Source: Psychrobacter cibarius (GTDB lineage Bacteria > Pseudomonadota > Gammaproteobacteria > Pseudomonadales > Moraxellaceae). From it: a stretch of 64,000 nt of DNA. A model generated the notes under the pieces. That model did no database searches. It had not been told where the DNA came from and worked only from the letters and a program-made list of their open reading frames with translations. A program made the position numbers and the translations under genes. The DNA lies in NCBI GenBank assembly GCA_030686115.1, contig CP131612.1, forward strand, positions 372,001 through 436,000, written 5' to 3'. Positions 1 through 8,945 of the stretch are shown here, one piece after another; the first letter of the stretch is position 1, and each line of letters begins with the position of its first letter.

Positions 1-1
1 T

Positions 2-3000
2 ACAGCGACTATTTTTATGATGCTAGATATCTCAGGCAGTATGGACAGTAGAAGTATACAAGTAGATTATAGTAGTTGTAAGGATAGCTATACTAGTCAA
101 AATTCAGAAAAAATTACCGCAGTCATTCGCAAGCGTGATGCTGATGGTAAAATTAATGATACTCTTGAAAGAAGCATTAGCTTTACCCCAAAGGGTTGTA
201 ATGTTAGTAGTGGTGGTTATTGGTGGAATCCTAGCTATACAGATATGCGATTTGATAGACTGACACGTTTACAAAAAGCTCTGATAGAACTGCTAGCTGA
301 TGAGGTATATAGTGGAGACGAAATCAAAGCCAGCAAAAAAATAGCAGGTAAAGGCTCATTACCTGATGACTACGAAATAGGCGTAGGTGCTTTTAGTTAT
401 AAGAGTGATGGAAGAACGGGATATGTTCTGGTACCTACTAGTGCCTTAACATCTAAACAACGAGTGGAGCTCATTGAAGAAATTAAAGACTTAACAGCCA
501 ACGGCGGTACACCAACAGGGCCTGCATTAGCAGAGTCTGGTGCCTATATGATGGGTACTACTACTAAAACTGGTGATCGAAATACTGACCTATATAGCGG
601 TTTCGATTTTTCTACTAAAAATGCCAAAAAAGATGATAAGCGTAGTTATTCATCGCCTCTTAATGATAGTGAGTGTAGTGGTAACGGTATTTATCTGCTA
701 ACCGATGGGGAGCCTTCTAATAATATTCAGGATCGCTATGCCAGAGGAATAATGGATGCTTCGTTAAGTGGCTCTACTTTATCTATGAACTCATGTGACA
801 ATAATAGCTCAACAGGGCTGTCGGGAAGTAGTAATCAATCATGGGGCTGTATGGCTAGTTACTCTAAGCTATTACGCAATCCTGCAAACCCTGGTAAGTT
901 ACCGATCAAAACAGCAACAGTAGGGTTTGGTAAGTCTTTCGCTGGATTGACAGGTACAAAAAATATTATAACCAATGGTAAGTCAGTACCAGTAGTAGAC
1001 TGTGAAAGTGGTAACGCAAGCAAAAATTCAGATGTACGGAATCTATGTAGGCTTGGTGAACGTAAAGGTGATAATGAGGTTAAAACCTTTGGTGATGGTG
1101 GCTTCTATTATACCGAAGAGTCAAACGATATCGCCAATAGTATTGTGGATTTTGCAGCGAACTTAGTACAGGTCATTAATACTGCACCCTCTGGTACCAT
1201 TACTATTCCTGATGACCCATATCGCGCTTCTAATCAGCTAGCGTTTGCCTATTTGCCAATGCTAGATCCTGATATCGCTACAGCAGCAAGTATTTGGAAA
1301 GGTAACTTAAAGAAATATGACCTAAATGAAGGAACATTGTTTGGTAAAAGTAAAAGTTTGCTATACAAAGATGCTGCTGGTGATCTTAGTGCCACGACTC
1401 AAGATTTGTGGCAAAACGGTGACTTCATTAAAGGTGGCAAAACGTCAAATAATGATGTTGATGCTGGCGGTGTCTATGCTCAATTAAAGTCACCAAGCTC
1501 CGGACTTGGCAGTTTGCGCACGCTTTATGTGGAGGACTATACATCAAACGATAATAAAACCCCAACTTTACGTAAAGTCAGTGTTGATAGTAACGGTAAG
1601 CCACAAGGCTTTGATCAACTAATAGATGCCAGCACTTATACGCAGATTAACCAGCGTCGATTGCTCAGTTTTCTAGGCTTTGATGAGGTATTGAATAAAG
1701 ATGATGAACCAACATCTCTTAAAGATGTTGAAAACCTTAAGCTTGATAAGCCTATTAAGGAAATAAAAGTATTAGGTGGTGTCGTCCACTCAAAACCTGC
1801 CGCCATTTCTTATAGTGCCACCTTAGATGATAACGGTCGTATTACTAATACTCGTGACGATTACGTATTATTTGGCTCTATGGACGGTGCGCTACATTTA
1901 GTCGATGCCGATAAAGGGGAAGAGACCTACGCTATCATTCCTAAGAAAATGTTAGAGAACCAGCCGACGGCTCTAGTTGAGGACTCGACTAAAAACAAAG
2001 TTGGTGAACCTTATTTTGGCGTAGATGCCCCTTGGTTGGTGGTCACTGATTATAAATATGACTTGGCTGCCAAACGGGTGAAGGTTGATGAATCGTCTGG
2101 CAAAGGTATGTTTGCCTATGGTGGCCTACGTATGGGCGGTGAAGCATTCTACGGTATGGATATCACCGATAAAGCAACCCCAAAAGTAATGTTTACTTTG
2201 ACTCCAGAAGGGCGTAACAACGCCACAGGTAATAATGATTTTGCGCGCCTAGGTCAAATCTGGAGTAAGCCAACGGCTGCTAAGATTCGCATTAAAAAGG
2301 ACGATAAGCCCACCAATGTCCTTATATTTGGTGGCGGTTATGATATGGCCTATGAAAATGATGAATATATGGCTACCACAAAGGCACCAGCCAAAGGCAA
2401 TGCCGTTTATATGATTGATGCCAGTGATGGTAAGTTATTATGGTCGACCAGTGGCGAAAGTGGCGGTAGTGTAAACACCAAAACAGCGGACATGATTCAT
2501 AGTGTTACGGGTGAGATTGCTGTACTCGATAGAGACAATGATGGTCTGATGGATCATATATACATGGCAGATCTTGGTGGGCAAGTATTCCGTGCAGATT
2601 TTGAAAATGCCCGCCCTGAGAAGTTTGGTTTTGAAGCCGTAACTAAATTCTCAAATAAGCGTGTTACGCGCGTATTAAATAGTAAGCCGAGTGGCAAACC
2701 TGCCTATCGTTTTTATGAGCGCCCAGTAGTCAGCTTCTATCGTAACAAAAGCACTGGCAGTAATAATGGCCAGTTATTTGCACTAGTGAATGTTATATCA
2801 GGCAATCGCAGTGCACCACTATCGACGTTGCGTAGCGATAACACTTATGCCAACCGCGTATATGGCATTATTGATAACGATGTGACTAACGCAGACCTCT
2901 ATAAGAGTGATTTTACAACTTCTGTAAAAGACATAACCGAGAGTAAGCTAACCAATCTAGCCACGGCGCTAGGTAGCGCTCCGAATGAAGCCGCAAAAAT

Positions 3001-3562
3001 CGCGGCTAAGTCAGCAATGGTAGAGGGTACTAAGCAAGGTTGGTACTATCCGTTGACTCGCTTTGATGGCTACAATAATGTCCGCTACAATAAAGGCGTA
3101 GGCGACAGTGTGGTCATTAACAATCTACTGTATACCACGGTTTATAATCCCGATAAGCTCTATGGTACGGTTTCAAGCTGCGCAGCAAAAATATCAGGTG
3201 GCTCAGAGCGTCAGTTATACTGCCTACCTTATGGCGTCTGTATGGAAGCCAGCTCAGGAACAGGTACAGGTGGCTATTTACCTGCAGGTCAAGGTATCCA
3301 AGAGCTGACATTGGGTGCTTATAATGAGGACAATACTGACCTCAAAGTACTCATTGGTAATAGGACTATCACTGAACGCGCGTTAGAAATCAATCGAGCT
3401 GGTTATGGCACAGACACCTTTAAAAATGATAGTAATATCAAAGATTTATATCCAGGTGAGGGAAGTCGTCCGACACAAGTCGGTGGCGACGGTACTGCTG
3501 GCGAGTATATCTTTAATGAGCGCTATACGATGCAGCCACGTATATGGTATGAACGTAAATAG
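2..3562 (+). CDS. pilY1: PilY1, type IV pilus tip adhesin (5' end outside window)
   Basis: PilY1 is a secreted or pilus-tip protein that promotes pilus assembly and adhesion and counteracts retraction. The frame is open to the window's left edge, so the signal peptide and N-terminus are missing. The visible part opens with a von Willebrand A domain whose MIDAS loop reads DISGSMD (about nt 26-46). The C-terminal half is the PilY1 beta-propeller, with a calcium-binding loop DRDNDGLMD at nt 2528-2554; this loop controls calcium-dependent retraction in Pseudomonas. The protein ends at PRIWYERK. It lies just upstream of two minor pilins, the usual minor-pilin operon context. Identity is firm; the true start cannot be seen. 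Confidence 0.93.
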   Translation, partial: TATIFMMLDISGSMDSRSIQVDYSSCKDSYTSQNSEKITAVIRKRDADGKINDTLERSISFTPKGCNVSSGGYWWNPSYTDMRFDRLTRLQKALIELLADEVYSGDEIKASKKIAGKGSLPDDYEIGVGAFSYKSDGRTGYVLVPTSALTSKQRVELIEEIKDLTANGGTPTGPALAESGAYMMGTTTKTGDRNTDLYSGFDFSTKNAKKDDKRSYSSPLNDSECSGNGIYLLTDGEPSNNIQDRYARGIMDASLSGSTLSMNSCDNNSSTGLSGSSNQSWGCMASYSKLLRNPANPGKLPIKTATVGFGKSFAGLTGTKNIITNGKSVPVVDCESGNASKNSDVRNLCRLGERKGDNEVKTFGDGGFYYTEESNDIANSIVDFAANLVQVINTAPSGTITIPDDPYRASNQLAFAYLPMLDPDIATAASIWKGNLKKYDLNEGTLFGKSKSLLYKDAAGDLSATTQDLWQNGDFIKGGKTSNNDVDAGGVYAQLKSPSSGLGSLRTLYVEDYTSNDNKTPTLRKVSVDSNGKPQGFDQLIDASTYTQINQRRLLSFLGFDEVLNKDDEPTSLKDVENLKLDKPIKEIKVLGGVVHSKPAAISYSATLDDNGRITNTRDDYVLFGSMDGALHLVDADKGEETYAIIPKKMLENQPTALVEDSTKNKVGEPYFGVDAPWLVVTDYKYDLAAKRVKVDESSGKGMFAYGGLRMGGEAFYGMDITDKATPKVMFTLTPEGRNNATGNNDFARLGQIWSKPTAAKIRIKKDDKPTNVLIFGGGYDMAYENDEYMATTKAPAKGNAVYMIDASDGKLLWSTSGESGGSVNTKTADMIHSVTGEIAVLDRDNDGLMDHIYMADLGGQVFRADFENARPEKFGFEAVTKFSNKRVTRVLNSKPSGKPAYRFYERPVVSFYRNKSTGSNNGQLFALVNVISGNRSAPLSTLRSDNTYANRVYGIIDNDVTNADLYKSDFTTSVKDITESKLTNLATALGSAPNEAAKIAAKSAMVEGTKQGWYYPLTRFDGYNNVRYNKGVGDSVVINNLLYTTVYNPDKLYGTVSSCAAKISGGSERQLYCLPYGVCMEASSGTGTGGYLPAGQGIQELTLGAYNEDNTDLKVLIGNRTITERALEINRAGYGTDTFKNDSNIKDLYPGEGSRPTQVGGDGTAGEYIFNERYTMQPRIWYERK

Positions 3563-3613
3563 TAGCGCCACTCACTAAGACTGGCACAGCACTAATGACA
3601 CTGTATGGATATA

Positions 3614-3642
3614 GTCGCACTACAAAGAATGAGTAGTGCGAC
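3614..3642 (+). other. Intercistronic hairpin between pilY1 and minor pilin
   Basis: A perfect 10-bp stem (GTCGCACTAC pairing with GTAGTGCGAC) encloses a 9-nt loop in the gap between pilY1 and the next pilin gene. No T-tract follows, so it looks more like an RNA-processing or stabilising structure than a terminator. Confidence 0.5.
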
Positions 3643-3673
3643 ATATTTATGATTAGATTATGGGACGTCACAC

Positions 3674-4234
3674 ATGACCAAGATAAGAGATACGATCACA
3701 GCGAATGGTGCTCGCGGTTTTACGCTGATAGAGCTGATGATTGTCATCTTCATTATATCGATACTGGCCGCCATTGCTATACCAAGCTATCGCCGTTACG
3801 CAGTGCTGAACGCTGAGCGTGAGACACAGGCCAAAATGCAGCAATTACAGATACAGCTTGAGAGTTGGCGCTCTAAAGCACTAAGCTATAAAGGCTTTCA
3901 GCCGCAGAAAATTGATACGAGCAATAAAGTCACTTATGCCTATGCAGAGACAGATAACAAAACCATCTATGTACCGGATGGCAGCGATGCGTCCAACTAC
4001 CGATATAAGATTACCCTCGTCGATGGCGGTGATACGAGTAAGTCGTTAGTATCGACAGGGTTCTCTATCACTACTGGTCGCACGTGGAAGATGCTAGCAA
4101 TACCAAATACTTCAGGACCTGCAAAGGGTGGCAGTACTATCATGCTAAGCAGCAACGGCATACGCTGTGCGCATAAAACCAATACGATAGCTATTGCTGA
4201 TGTCAACTGCGGTGCCAACGAGGAAATCTGGTGA
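3674..4234 (+). CDS. Type IV minor pilin (PilE-like)
   Basis: This is a pilin-like subunit, expected to join the priming complex at the pilus tip. The N-terminus carries a prepilin signal with cleavage between Gly15 and Phe16 (GFTLIELM), Glu at +5 of the mature protein and a hydrophobic helix that anchors it before assembly. The 186-residue length and the position directly downstream of pilY1 fit the PilE-type minor pilin. Two late cysteines (near IRCAHK and VNCGAN) could form the C-terminal disulfide loop. The stop codon overlaps the start of the next pilin by one base (TGATG), indicating translational coupling. The family is certain; the exact orthologue is inferred. Confidence 0.85.
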   Translation: MTKIRDTITANGARGFTLIELMIVIFIISILAAIAIPSYRRYAVLNAERETQAKMQQLQIQLESWRSKALSYKGFQPQKIDTSNKVTYAYAETDNKTIYVPDGSDASNYRYKITLVDGGDTSKSLVSTGFSITTGRTWKMLAIPNTSGPAKGGSTIMLSSNGIRCAHKTNTIAIADVNCGANEEIW

Positions 4235-4683
4235 TGATAGTCAATATAATACAGGGTTGGCCAGTCAAAAGATCAGCCTCGCAGCAAGGCTTTACTCTGG
4301 TAGAAGTCATGATTGTGGTTGCTATCATCGGTGTATTGGCAGCAATTGCCTATCCAAACTATCAGCAATACGTTATCAAAACCAAACGTACTGACATGAT
4401 GAGTGAAATGCACAATATTGCATCACAGATTCAAAGCCGTAAACTGATCCAAGGTAGTTATAGCAATGCTTTAACTACTGGGCGGGGTGGGGACTTTCCT
4501 AAACAAGGCAATGCGCTATACACCATTACCTTTACGCCGAATCCGCTCACTTCCGAGTGGAGCATCGTTGCCACGCCAAAAGCTGGCAGCCAAATGGCAA
4601 ATGATGGAACGCTTAGTCTTAATTATCAGAACAATAAGTGTCGAGGCAGCGTTTGCGGTACTGGCAATAACTGGAATGATTAG
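4234..4683 (+). CDS. Type IV minor pilin, translationally coupled
   Basis: A second minor pilin of about 149 residues with prepilin signal [10 protein letters not shown], cleavage expected after the Gly, Glu at +5 and the alpha-1 hydrophobic helix. ATG at 4234 overlaps the upstream stop by one base; a GTG at 4231 is an alternative that adds one codon. Two cysteines near the C-terminus ([11 protein letters not shown]) are closely spaced, giving a very short disulfide loop. It is the last gene of the pilY1-minor pilin operon. No strong terminator follows immediately. Role inferred: tip or priming subunit of the type IV pilus. Confidence 0.83.
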   Translation: MIVNIIQGWPVKRSASQQGFTLVEVMIVVAIIGVLAAIAYPNYQQYVIKTKRTDMMSEMHNIASQIQSRKLIQGSYSNALTTGRGGDFPKQGNALYTITFTPNPLTSEWSIVATPKAGSQMANDGTLSLNYQNNKCRGSVCGTGNNWND

Positions 4684-4709
4684 AAAAATATCTCTATATC
4701 TAAATAAAG

Positions 4710-4804
4710 CTGACAAAAATTGTCAGTAAGACTTACCTTTTACTACCTATAATAGGTAAACTGACAATTTTCAGCAGCTTAAGCGTAACATTAACTGTCA
4801 GTTA
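4710..4804 (+). promoter_or_regulatory. Candidate activator (PilR-type) binding region
   Basis: Three small palindromic TGTC/GACA clusters lie about 90-180 bp upstream of the -24/-12 promoter: CTGACA-N5-TGTCAG at 4710-4726, CTGACAATTTTCAG from 4761, and the perfect odd palindrome TAACTG-T-CAGTTA at 4792-4804. In Pseudomonas the pilin activator PilR binds repeated TGTC elements upstream of the pilA sigma-54 promoter. Assigning these sites to PilR is inference; no pilR gene is in the window. Confidence 0.4.
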
Positions 4805-4886
4805 CTATTAGACTCATCATTTGTTATGCAAAAATAGTAATAATAATTGAGTACTTAGCACGCATGTACATTATAGCTATTAGTTT

Positions 4887-4902
4887 TGGCACGTTATATG
4901 CA
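4887..4902 (+). promoter_or_regulatory. Sigma-54 (-24/-12) promoter of the major pilin
   Basis: The sequence TGGCACGTTATATGCA has the invariant GG (4888-4889) and GC (4900-4901) separated by exactly 10 bases. It matches the RpoN consensus TGGCACG-N4-TTGCW at all but one position. Transcription would start near 4912-4914. Pilin genes of Pseudomonas are RpoN-dependent, so the context supports the call. Confidence 0.8.
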
Positions 4903-5002
4903 ACATATATTATAAGAGAAACAAACATATTATATTACTAAAGATAAAATGCAGCTGTATCAATAGCAGCTACTTATCTTTATATACCCTAAAGGAGTTC
5001 AT

Positions 5003-5491
5003 ATGAACACTGCTCAAAAAGGTTTTACCTTAATCGAACTAATGATCGTTGTTGCTATTATCGGTATCCTAGCTGCGATCGCTATTCCTCAGTATCAGAA
5101 CTATATCGCTAAATCACAAGTGACTCGTGGCGTAGCTGAATTAGGCGCCCTTAAAACTGCTATTGAAACCTGCCTAAATGATGGTCAAACGGCTGTAGGG
5201 GCTTGCGACCTTGGTTTCAATGGTTCTGGTGTGATTAGTCTAGACAAACCTGCTTCAGTTGCTGCTAAAGCGAAGCCTACTGCAGCGGTTACTAACAGCG
5301 CTGTTCTTACCTCTAAAGAAGTTATTGAAGGCACTTTTGGTGGTGATGCGTCTTCAGCTCTAAAAGATACAGCTACAAAAATTACTTGGACACGTTCTGA
5401 CCAAGGCAGTTGGTCTTGTGTATCTACCGCTCCTGCTAAATATAACTCATCTGCTTGTCCTGCCGCTGCTGCTACTAGTACTGGCGGTTAA
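5003..5491 (+). CDS. pilA: Major type IV pilin
   Basis: This is the main structural subunit of the type IV pilus. The leader is short (seven residues, MNTAQKG), followed by [20 protein letters not shown], the canonical assembly helix with Glu5. The 162-residue precursor has four cysteines (57, 68, 139, 152), the last pair forming the expected C-terminal D-loop. The start is fixed by AAAGGAG eight bases upstream. It has its own sigma-54 promoter and a strong terminator, so it is a single-gene unit. The C-terminus is TSTGG, without the terminal Ser used by TfpO-type glycosylation. A paralogue with the same cysteine layout lies at 7966-8475. Confidence 0.92.
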   Translation: MNTAQKGFTLIELMIVVAIIGILAAIAIPQYQNYIAKSQVTRGVAELGALKTAIETCLNDGQTAVGACDLGFNGSGVISLDKPASVAAKAKPTAAVTNSAVLTSKEVIEGTFGGDASSALKDTATKITWTRSDQGSWSCVSTAPAKYNSSACPAAAATSTGG

Positions 5492-5520
5492 TATAAATTT
5501 AGTAGATAGTAATATTGATA

Positions 5521-5554
5521 AAAAAGAGACATATCTACTATGTCTCTTTTTTTT
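5521..5554 (+). terminator. Rho-independent terminator of pilA
   Basis: A stem AGAGACATA / TATGTCTCT with a 5-nt loop is followed by a run of eight T. It separates the pilin from the downstream membrane cassette. Confidence 0.9.
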
Positions 5555-5574
5555 AATTTTATAATGGTCGAGAC

Positions 5575-6792
5575 ATGATAGCTATGATTGTTTCTGTACA
5601 TGAGTATCCTAGACAGGCATCAGTGGTGCTCGCATTAAGCTTTTTTTCTGGCTATTTACTGCTAAAGCTGCTGTTAATCGAGTATTTCTCTACTGAATAT
5701 TTGCTAAGAGTATGGCTGCTTATTTGTGCTATGCCGTTATTAATATTGGCTTATCTCCAAAACCCTTATAAAAAAGACAAGGGTAACCTAAACCCTATCA
5801 ATAGCGTACGTATCAAAAGTAAAATTATTGTACTGCTATTACAATTCATAGGCATATATATATATGCTTTTTCCGTAACACAAATGGGATTGGCTGAATA
5901 TGCCACCTTCGTTAATGATTTGTTTATCGCTTTTCCTATCATTTTTATCCTAGTTATTGGCTATGTTTATTTTGTAGATAGACGCTTAGAGGAGCCAGAA
6001 GATGAGTATGCTCGGATAGGGGCAATGCTCAATAAACGTGTCTCGATTGACACTGCTGTTTTAAAGCACTTTGGGTTAAAAACTGCGGTAAAGATTGTGT
6101 TCGTACCTTTTATGTATAGTGGGTTTTTAGGTAATTTAAGTATATTGCTTAATAGCGCATGGCAATTCAATGCGGATGCTATCAGTTTACTGCTATTTAA
6201 TTTTGGTATCAGTATTGATATGTTGATTGGGATTTTTGGTTATTTGTTTAGCTCCGCTATCATTAATAATCAAATCATCGATACCGATAGTAATTTTTCA
6301 GGCTGGCTGTTTGCACTATTATGCTACCCGCCACTAGTATGGATAATGCGTCAAGTAAATGACCAACAAGACAGCCTGATATGGAGCGATATTCTGCCGC
6401 ATGGCAGCGTCATATTTTGGCTGATGTTCATTATTATTAATATGACTTGGGTGATTTATTGGCTTGCGACCTTTGAATTTGGTATGACGTTCTCGAACTT
6501 AAGCTATCGTCGCCTGATTGATAAAGGTGTCTATCGCTACAGCAAGCATCCGGCATATATCGCAAAAAATATCTATTGGTGGTTATATACCCTGCCGTTT
6601 ATTGGTGTGGCGTTTGTGAGCGTCGAATGGTGGAAAAATATTTTGGGATTAATCTTTGTCAGTCTCATATACTATGGTCGTGCCAAAAGTGAGGAGCGCC
6701 ATTTGATGAAGTTCTCTGAGTATCGCCAGTATTGTAATGAAATAAATAAAAAGGGGATATTTCGTTGGCTAAAAATCCGTCCTATTTATTAA
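5575..6792 (+). CDS. Multi-pass membrane protein with isoprenylcysteine carboxyl methyltransferase (ICMT)-like C-terminus
   Basis: A 405-residue inner-membrane protein with about nine or ten hydrophobic segments. The last third resembles the ICMT/PEMT methyltransferase fold: KGVYRYSKHPAYIAKN matches the RH/KHP cofactor-binding box, and YYGRAKSEERHLMKF-EYRQYC matches the RA-EE-L-EYxxY tail. These families transfer methyl from S-adenosylmethionine to a carboxyl or amine at the membrane. The N-terminal half is unlike typical 200-residue bacterial ICMTs and is unassigned. The gene starts 20 bp after the pilA terminator and overlaps the serine hydrolase by 28 bp. The start has no strong ribosome-binding site. 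The substrate is unknown; a pilin-linked role is inferred only from position. Confidence 0.65.
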   Translation: MIAMIVSVHEYPRQASVVLALSFFSGYLLLKLLLIEYFSTEYLLRVWLLICAMPLLILAYLQNPYKKDKGNLNPINSVRIKSKIIVLLLQFIGIYIYAFSVTQMGLAEYATFVNDLFIAFPIIFILVIGYVYFVDRRLEEPEDEYARIGAMLNKRVSIDTAVLKHFGLKTAVKIVFVPFMYSGFLGNLSILLNSAWQFNADAISLLLFNFGISIDMLIGIFGYLFSSAIINNQIIDTDSNFSGWLFALLCYPPLVWIMRQVNDQQDSLIWSDILPHGSVIFWLMFIIINMTWVIYWLATFEFGMTFSNLSYRRLIDKGVYRYSKHPAYIAKNIYWWLYTLPFIGVAFVSVEWWKNILGLIFVSLIYYGRAKSEERHLMKFSEYRQYCNEINKKGIFRWLKIRPIY

Positions 6793-7910
6793 TTATTTTG
6801 ATTATCGTACTGATTTATTTGATGAACTTGGCAGTAGTAGATAAGATACAAGAAAAAGTTAGAAAAGCCTTAGTTTTAGATAGTCTACAATGTGAGGGTA
6901 GGGGGCAAACATGGCTACAGCAAGTGGCTAATTATAGTATTAGAGAGTTAGATTATTTAAACCTGCAACTGTCTTATATTGATAATGAAGGTAATACATC
7001 GGCGTGTACGGCTGGTTGGGAAGGATTGCCTTACATTACACGCCGAGTCACTAAAAACAGCATTTTAAATTATGCAAGTGTTACTAAGGTTTTTACCTCG
7101 GAGTTGATCTTAGATTTAGTCAGAAAGCAGAAAATAAGTTTGAATGATAAATTGATTAGTTTTTTACCTGAGGTAAAAACTGAAAGACTTGTCGATGCTA
7201 GAGTTGCTGATATAACAATATCTGATTTACTGTCGCATAGAGCAGGCTTTGATAGAAATATAACTAACGATTCTATGATGAGTACATCACCATGGTGCCC
7301 TTATGACATTAAAATGTTACAAAGGATGACTCTAGATTTTGAACCTAATAGTAAAAATGTCTATTCAAATGTGGGTTACTGCCTACTTTCAAAAGTTATC
7401 GAAAATATCTATTTAAAAAGCTACACCGATATCAGCCAAGATTACTTTAACTTTGATAATAGCGATATTCATTTTATACAGTCCAACATGGCTGACCAAC
7501 CGAATATTCCTAACATTAGTAACGATGCTTATCTAAGTCATTTAGATTTTTATGCTTTGGCTTCTGTAGGAGGGTTGACAGGTAGTAGTAATGAACTTGC
7601 ACGTCATATTTATAATATGAATAGAACTAGCTATCCTAATGTAATAAGTCGACCTGAACATATTAACTGCGATAAAAACAAGGTTCGGGGTTGCCATGGA
7701 TTTTCAAGTTATGAGTATGCCCCTAGTGCTGAATTAATATTATATTGGCGAGATGGCAGACTACCAAAAGCAAGTGCATTAGTCGCCATGGATAGTAATG
7801 GCGGTGTATTGTCTTTTTTAACAAATACTACAAATGAAACTACTTGGTTAGAGCAGCATAATAAATTGGTTGCAAAGATATATACCTCACATTTATTAAC
7901 TCCACAGTGA
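6765..7910 (+). CDS. Membrane-anchored serine hydrolase, beta-lactamase/PBP-like family
   Basis: The start is a TTG at 6765 with AAGGGG about eight bases upstream, inside the 3' end of the ICMT-like gene (28-bp overlap), so the two are probably translationally coupled. One N-terminal hydrophobic segment (residues 7-25) should anchor it with the catalytic domain in the periplasm. The active-site signatures of the class C beta-lactamase/esterase family are visible: SVTK (Ser105, Lys108), SDLLSHRAGF, and YSN (Tyr200-Asn202). Members hydrolyse amides or esters, often of D-amino acids. The gene looks more AT-rich than its neighbours. Substrate unknown. ATG codons near 6821 are weaker alternative starts and would remove the anchor. 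Confidence 0.75.
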   Translation: MAKNPSYLLIILIIVLIYLMNLAVVDKIQEKVRKALVLDSLQCEGRGQTWLQQVANYSIRELDYLNLQLSYIDNEGNTSACTAGWEGLPYITRRVTKNSILNYASVTKVFTSELILDLVRKQKISLNDKLISFLPEVKTERLVDARVADITISDLLSHRAGFDRNITNDSMMSTSPWCPYDIKMLQRMTLDFEPNSKNVYSNVGYCLLSKVIENIYLKSYTDISQDYFNFDNSDIHFIQSNMADQPNIPNISNDAYLSHLDFYALASVGGLTGSSNELARHIYNMNRTSYPNVISRPEHINCDKNKVRGCHGFSSYEYAPSAELILYWRDGRLPKASALVAMDSNGGVLSFLTNTTNETTWLEQHNKLVAKIYTSHLLTPQ

Positions 7911-7913
7911 TAA

Positions 7914-7929
7914 TGGCATAGCCTGTGCA
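7914..7929 (+). promoter_or_regulatory. Sigma-54-like promoter of the second major-type pilin
   Basis: TGGCATAGCCTGTGCA begins four bases after the serine hydrolase stop. GG (7915-7916) and GC (7927-7928) are separated by exactly 10 bases, as RpoN requires; three other consensus positions differ. Transcription would start near 7939-7941, about 25 nt before the pilin ATG. Confidence 0.55.
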
Positions 7930-7965
7930 TTATTAGGTTAATCTTGATAACTTGATATAAATGCC

Positions 7966-8475
7966 ATGACTACTATTAAAACGACTCAAAATCGTCACTT
8001 GTTGAACCAAACTGGCTTTACCCTCATTGAGCTAATGATCGTTGTTGCCATTATTGGTATTTTAGCGGCGATTGCCATTCCGCAATATCAAATCTATATT
8101 GGCAAAACTCAAGCGACGAGGGTTATTAATGAATTGGGACAGCTACGACTAACTGTAGAAGAATGTTTGCAAACTGGCAGAGTTAATATTGGGTTAAATA
8201 CTAATGACTGTGATCCGCGTGCTTCTGCTTCTAATCTGATAATAGGTGGATCACAAGTAGGGGTTGTTTTGCCTAATAATATGGGTGTGGCACAGATAAG
8301 TAATCCTCTAGTATTGGCGACCAGCATCACTGCCACAGTATCGACGCAAGTGAACCCCAGACTGGCAGGTAAAAAAATAAAATGGTTACGTACCAGTGCA
8401 GGCTCTTGGAGTTGTAGCAGTAATATAGAGGCTCTTTATTTGCCTAACTCATGCAGTTATGATGCGAGCTTATAG
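7966..8475 (+). CDS. Second major-type type IV pilin (paralogue of pilA)
   Basis: A 169-residue prepilin with a 17-residue leader (cleavage Gly17|Phe18) and an assembly helix nearly identical to that of the pilin at 5003-5491. It also shares the helix-2 pattern TRVINELGQL and the C-terminal WLRTSAGSWSC...NSC disulfide loop. The variable middle differs, so this is a diverged paralogue and not a recent duplicate. It has a sigma-54-like promoter and a strong terminator of its own. No clear ribosome-binding site precedes the ATG, so expression may be weak. It could be an alternative major pilin, an antigenic variant or a substrate partner of the cassette that precedes it. Confidence 0.85.
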   Translation: MTTIKTTQNRHLLNQTGFTLIELMIVVAIIGILAAIAIPQYQIYIGKTQATRVINELGQLRLTVEECLQTGRVNIGLNTNDCDPRASASNLIIGGSQVGVVLPNNMGVAQISNPLVLATSITATVSTQVNPRLAGKKIKWLRTSAGSWSCSSNIEALYLPNSCSYDASL

Positions 8476-8492
8476 ACTTACTTCTGTTCAAT

Positions 8493-8545
8493 AAAAAACC
8501 ACCTAACAGCCCTTTTTCATTTAATGGCCATTAGGTGGTTTTTTA
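8493..8545 (+). terminator. Terminator after second pilin (probably bidirectional)
   Basis: A long stem AAAAACCACCTAA / TTAGGTGGTTTTT with about 24 nt in the loop. A/T runs on both sides could also serve fdxA, which converges from the right. Confidence 0.85.
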
Positions 8546-8590
8546 CTATCTTAATTTACTATGATTTACTATGTTCTCTTAAGGAATTAA

Positions 8591-8914
8591 CTACTTCTCT
8601 AAATACTGAATCTTACCTTCTACGCCATCCCATTTCTCAGCTTCTGGCAATTGTCCCTTCATCTCAGTGATGTTTGGCCATTTTTGCGCCAGCTCTTCGT
8701 TTAGCTGAGTGAAAATCTCTTGCCCTTTTGGTACCTCATCTTCTGAGAAGATGGCATTGGCGGGACATTCAGGCTCGCATAGCGCGCAGTCGATGCACTC
8801 GTCAGGATCGATGACGAGGAAATTCGGGCCTTCATAAAAGCAGTCCACAGGACAGACTTCCACACAGTCGGTGTATTTGCAAAGAATGCAGTTATCTGTA
8901 ACGACAAAGGTCAT
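8591..8914 (-). CDS. fdxA: Seven-iron ferredoxin FdxA
   Basis: A 107-residue ferredoxin of the Azotobacter FdI type that carries one 3Fe-4S and one 4Fe-4S cluster and transfers electrons at low potential. The N-terminal ligands are [10 protein letters not shown]...CPVDC and the second set is [12 protein letters not shown]. The length and the acidic C-terminal extension match the family. It lies downstream of mutS on the same strand, an arrangement typical of Pseudomonas and Moraxellaceae. The 206-bp gap from mutS contains a repeat element (8946-9052), so fdxA probably has its own promoter. Confidence 0.95.
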   Translation of the reverse strand: MTFVVTDNCILCKYTDCVEVCPVDCFYEGPNFLVIDPDECIDCALCEPECPANAIFSEDEVPKGQEIFTQLNEELAQKWPNITEMKGQLPEAEKWDGVEGKIQYLEK

Positions 8915-8945
8915 AGTGAGGTCTACCTGTTATTGGATTGGCTGA

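Larger units (their letters stand above)
4684..5002 (+). other. 319-bp intergenic region upstream of the major pilin
   Basis: There is no gene here. The region is AT-rich and holds repeated TGTC/GACA motifs (4710-4726, 4761-4766, 4792-4804), a sigma-54-type promoter at 4887-4902 and a ribosome-binding site AAAGGAG at about 4990. The 5' untranslated leader would be roughly 90 nt. Confidence 0.6.

Noticed and set aside
5003..8475. Pilin phase-variation inversion locus of the Moraxella tfpQ/tfpI type
   Set aside because: Both pilins are in the same orientation, both have promoters, and no Piv-type invertase or inverted recombination sites were seen.
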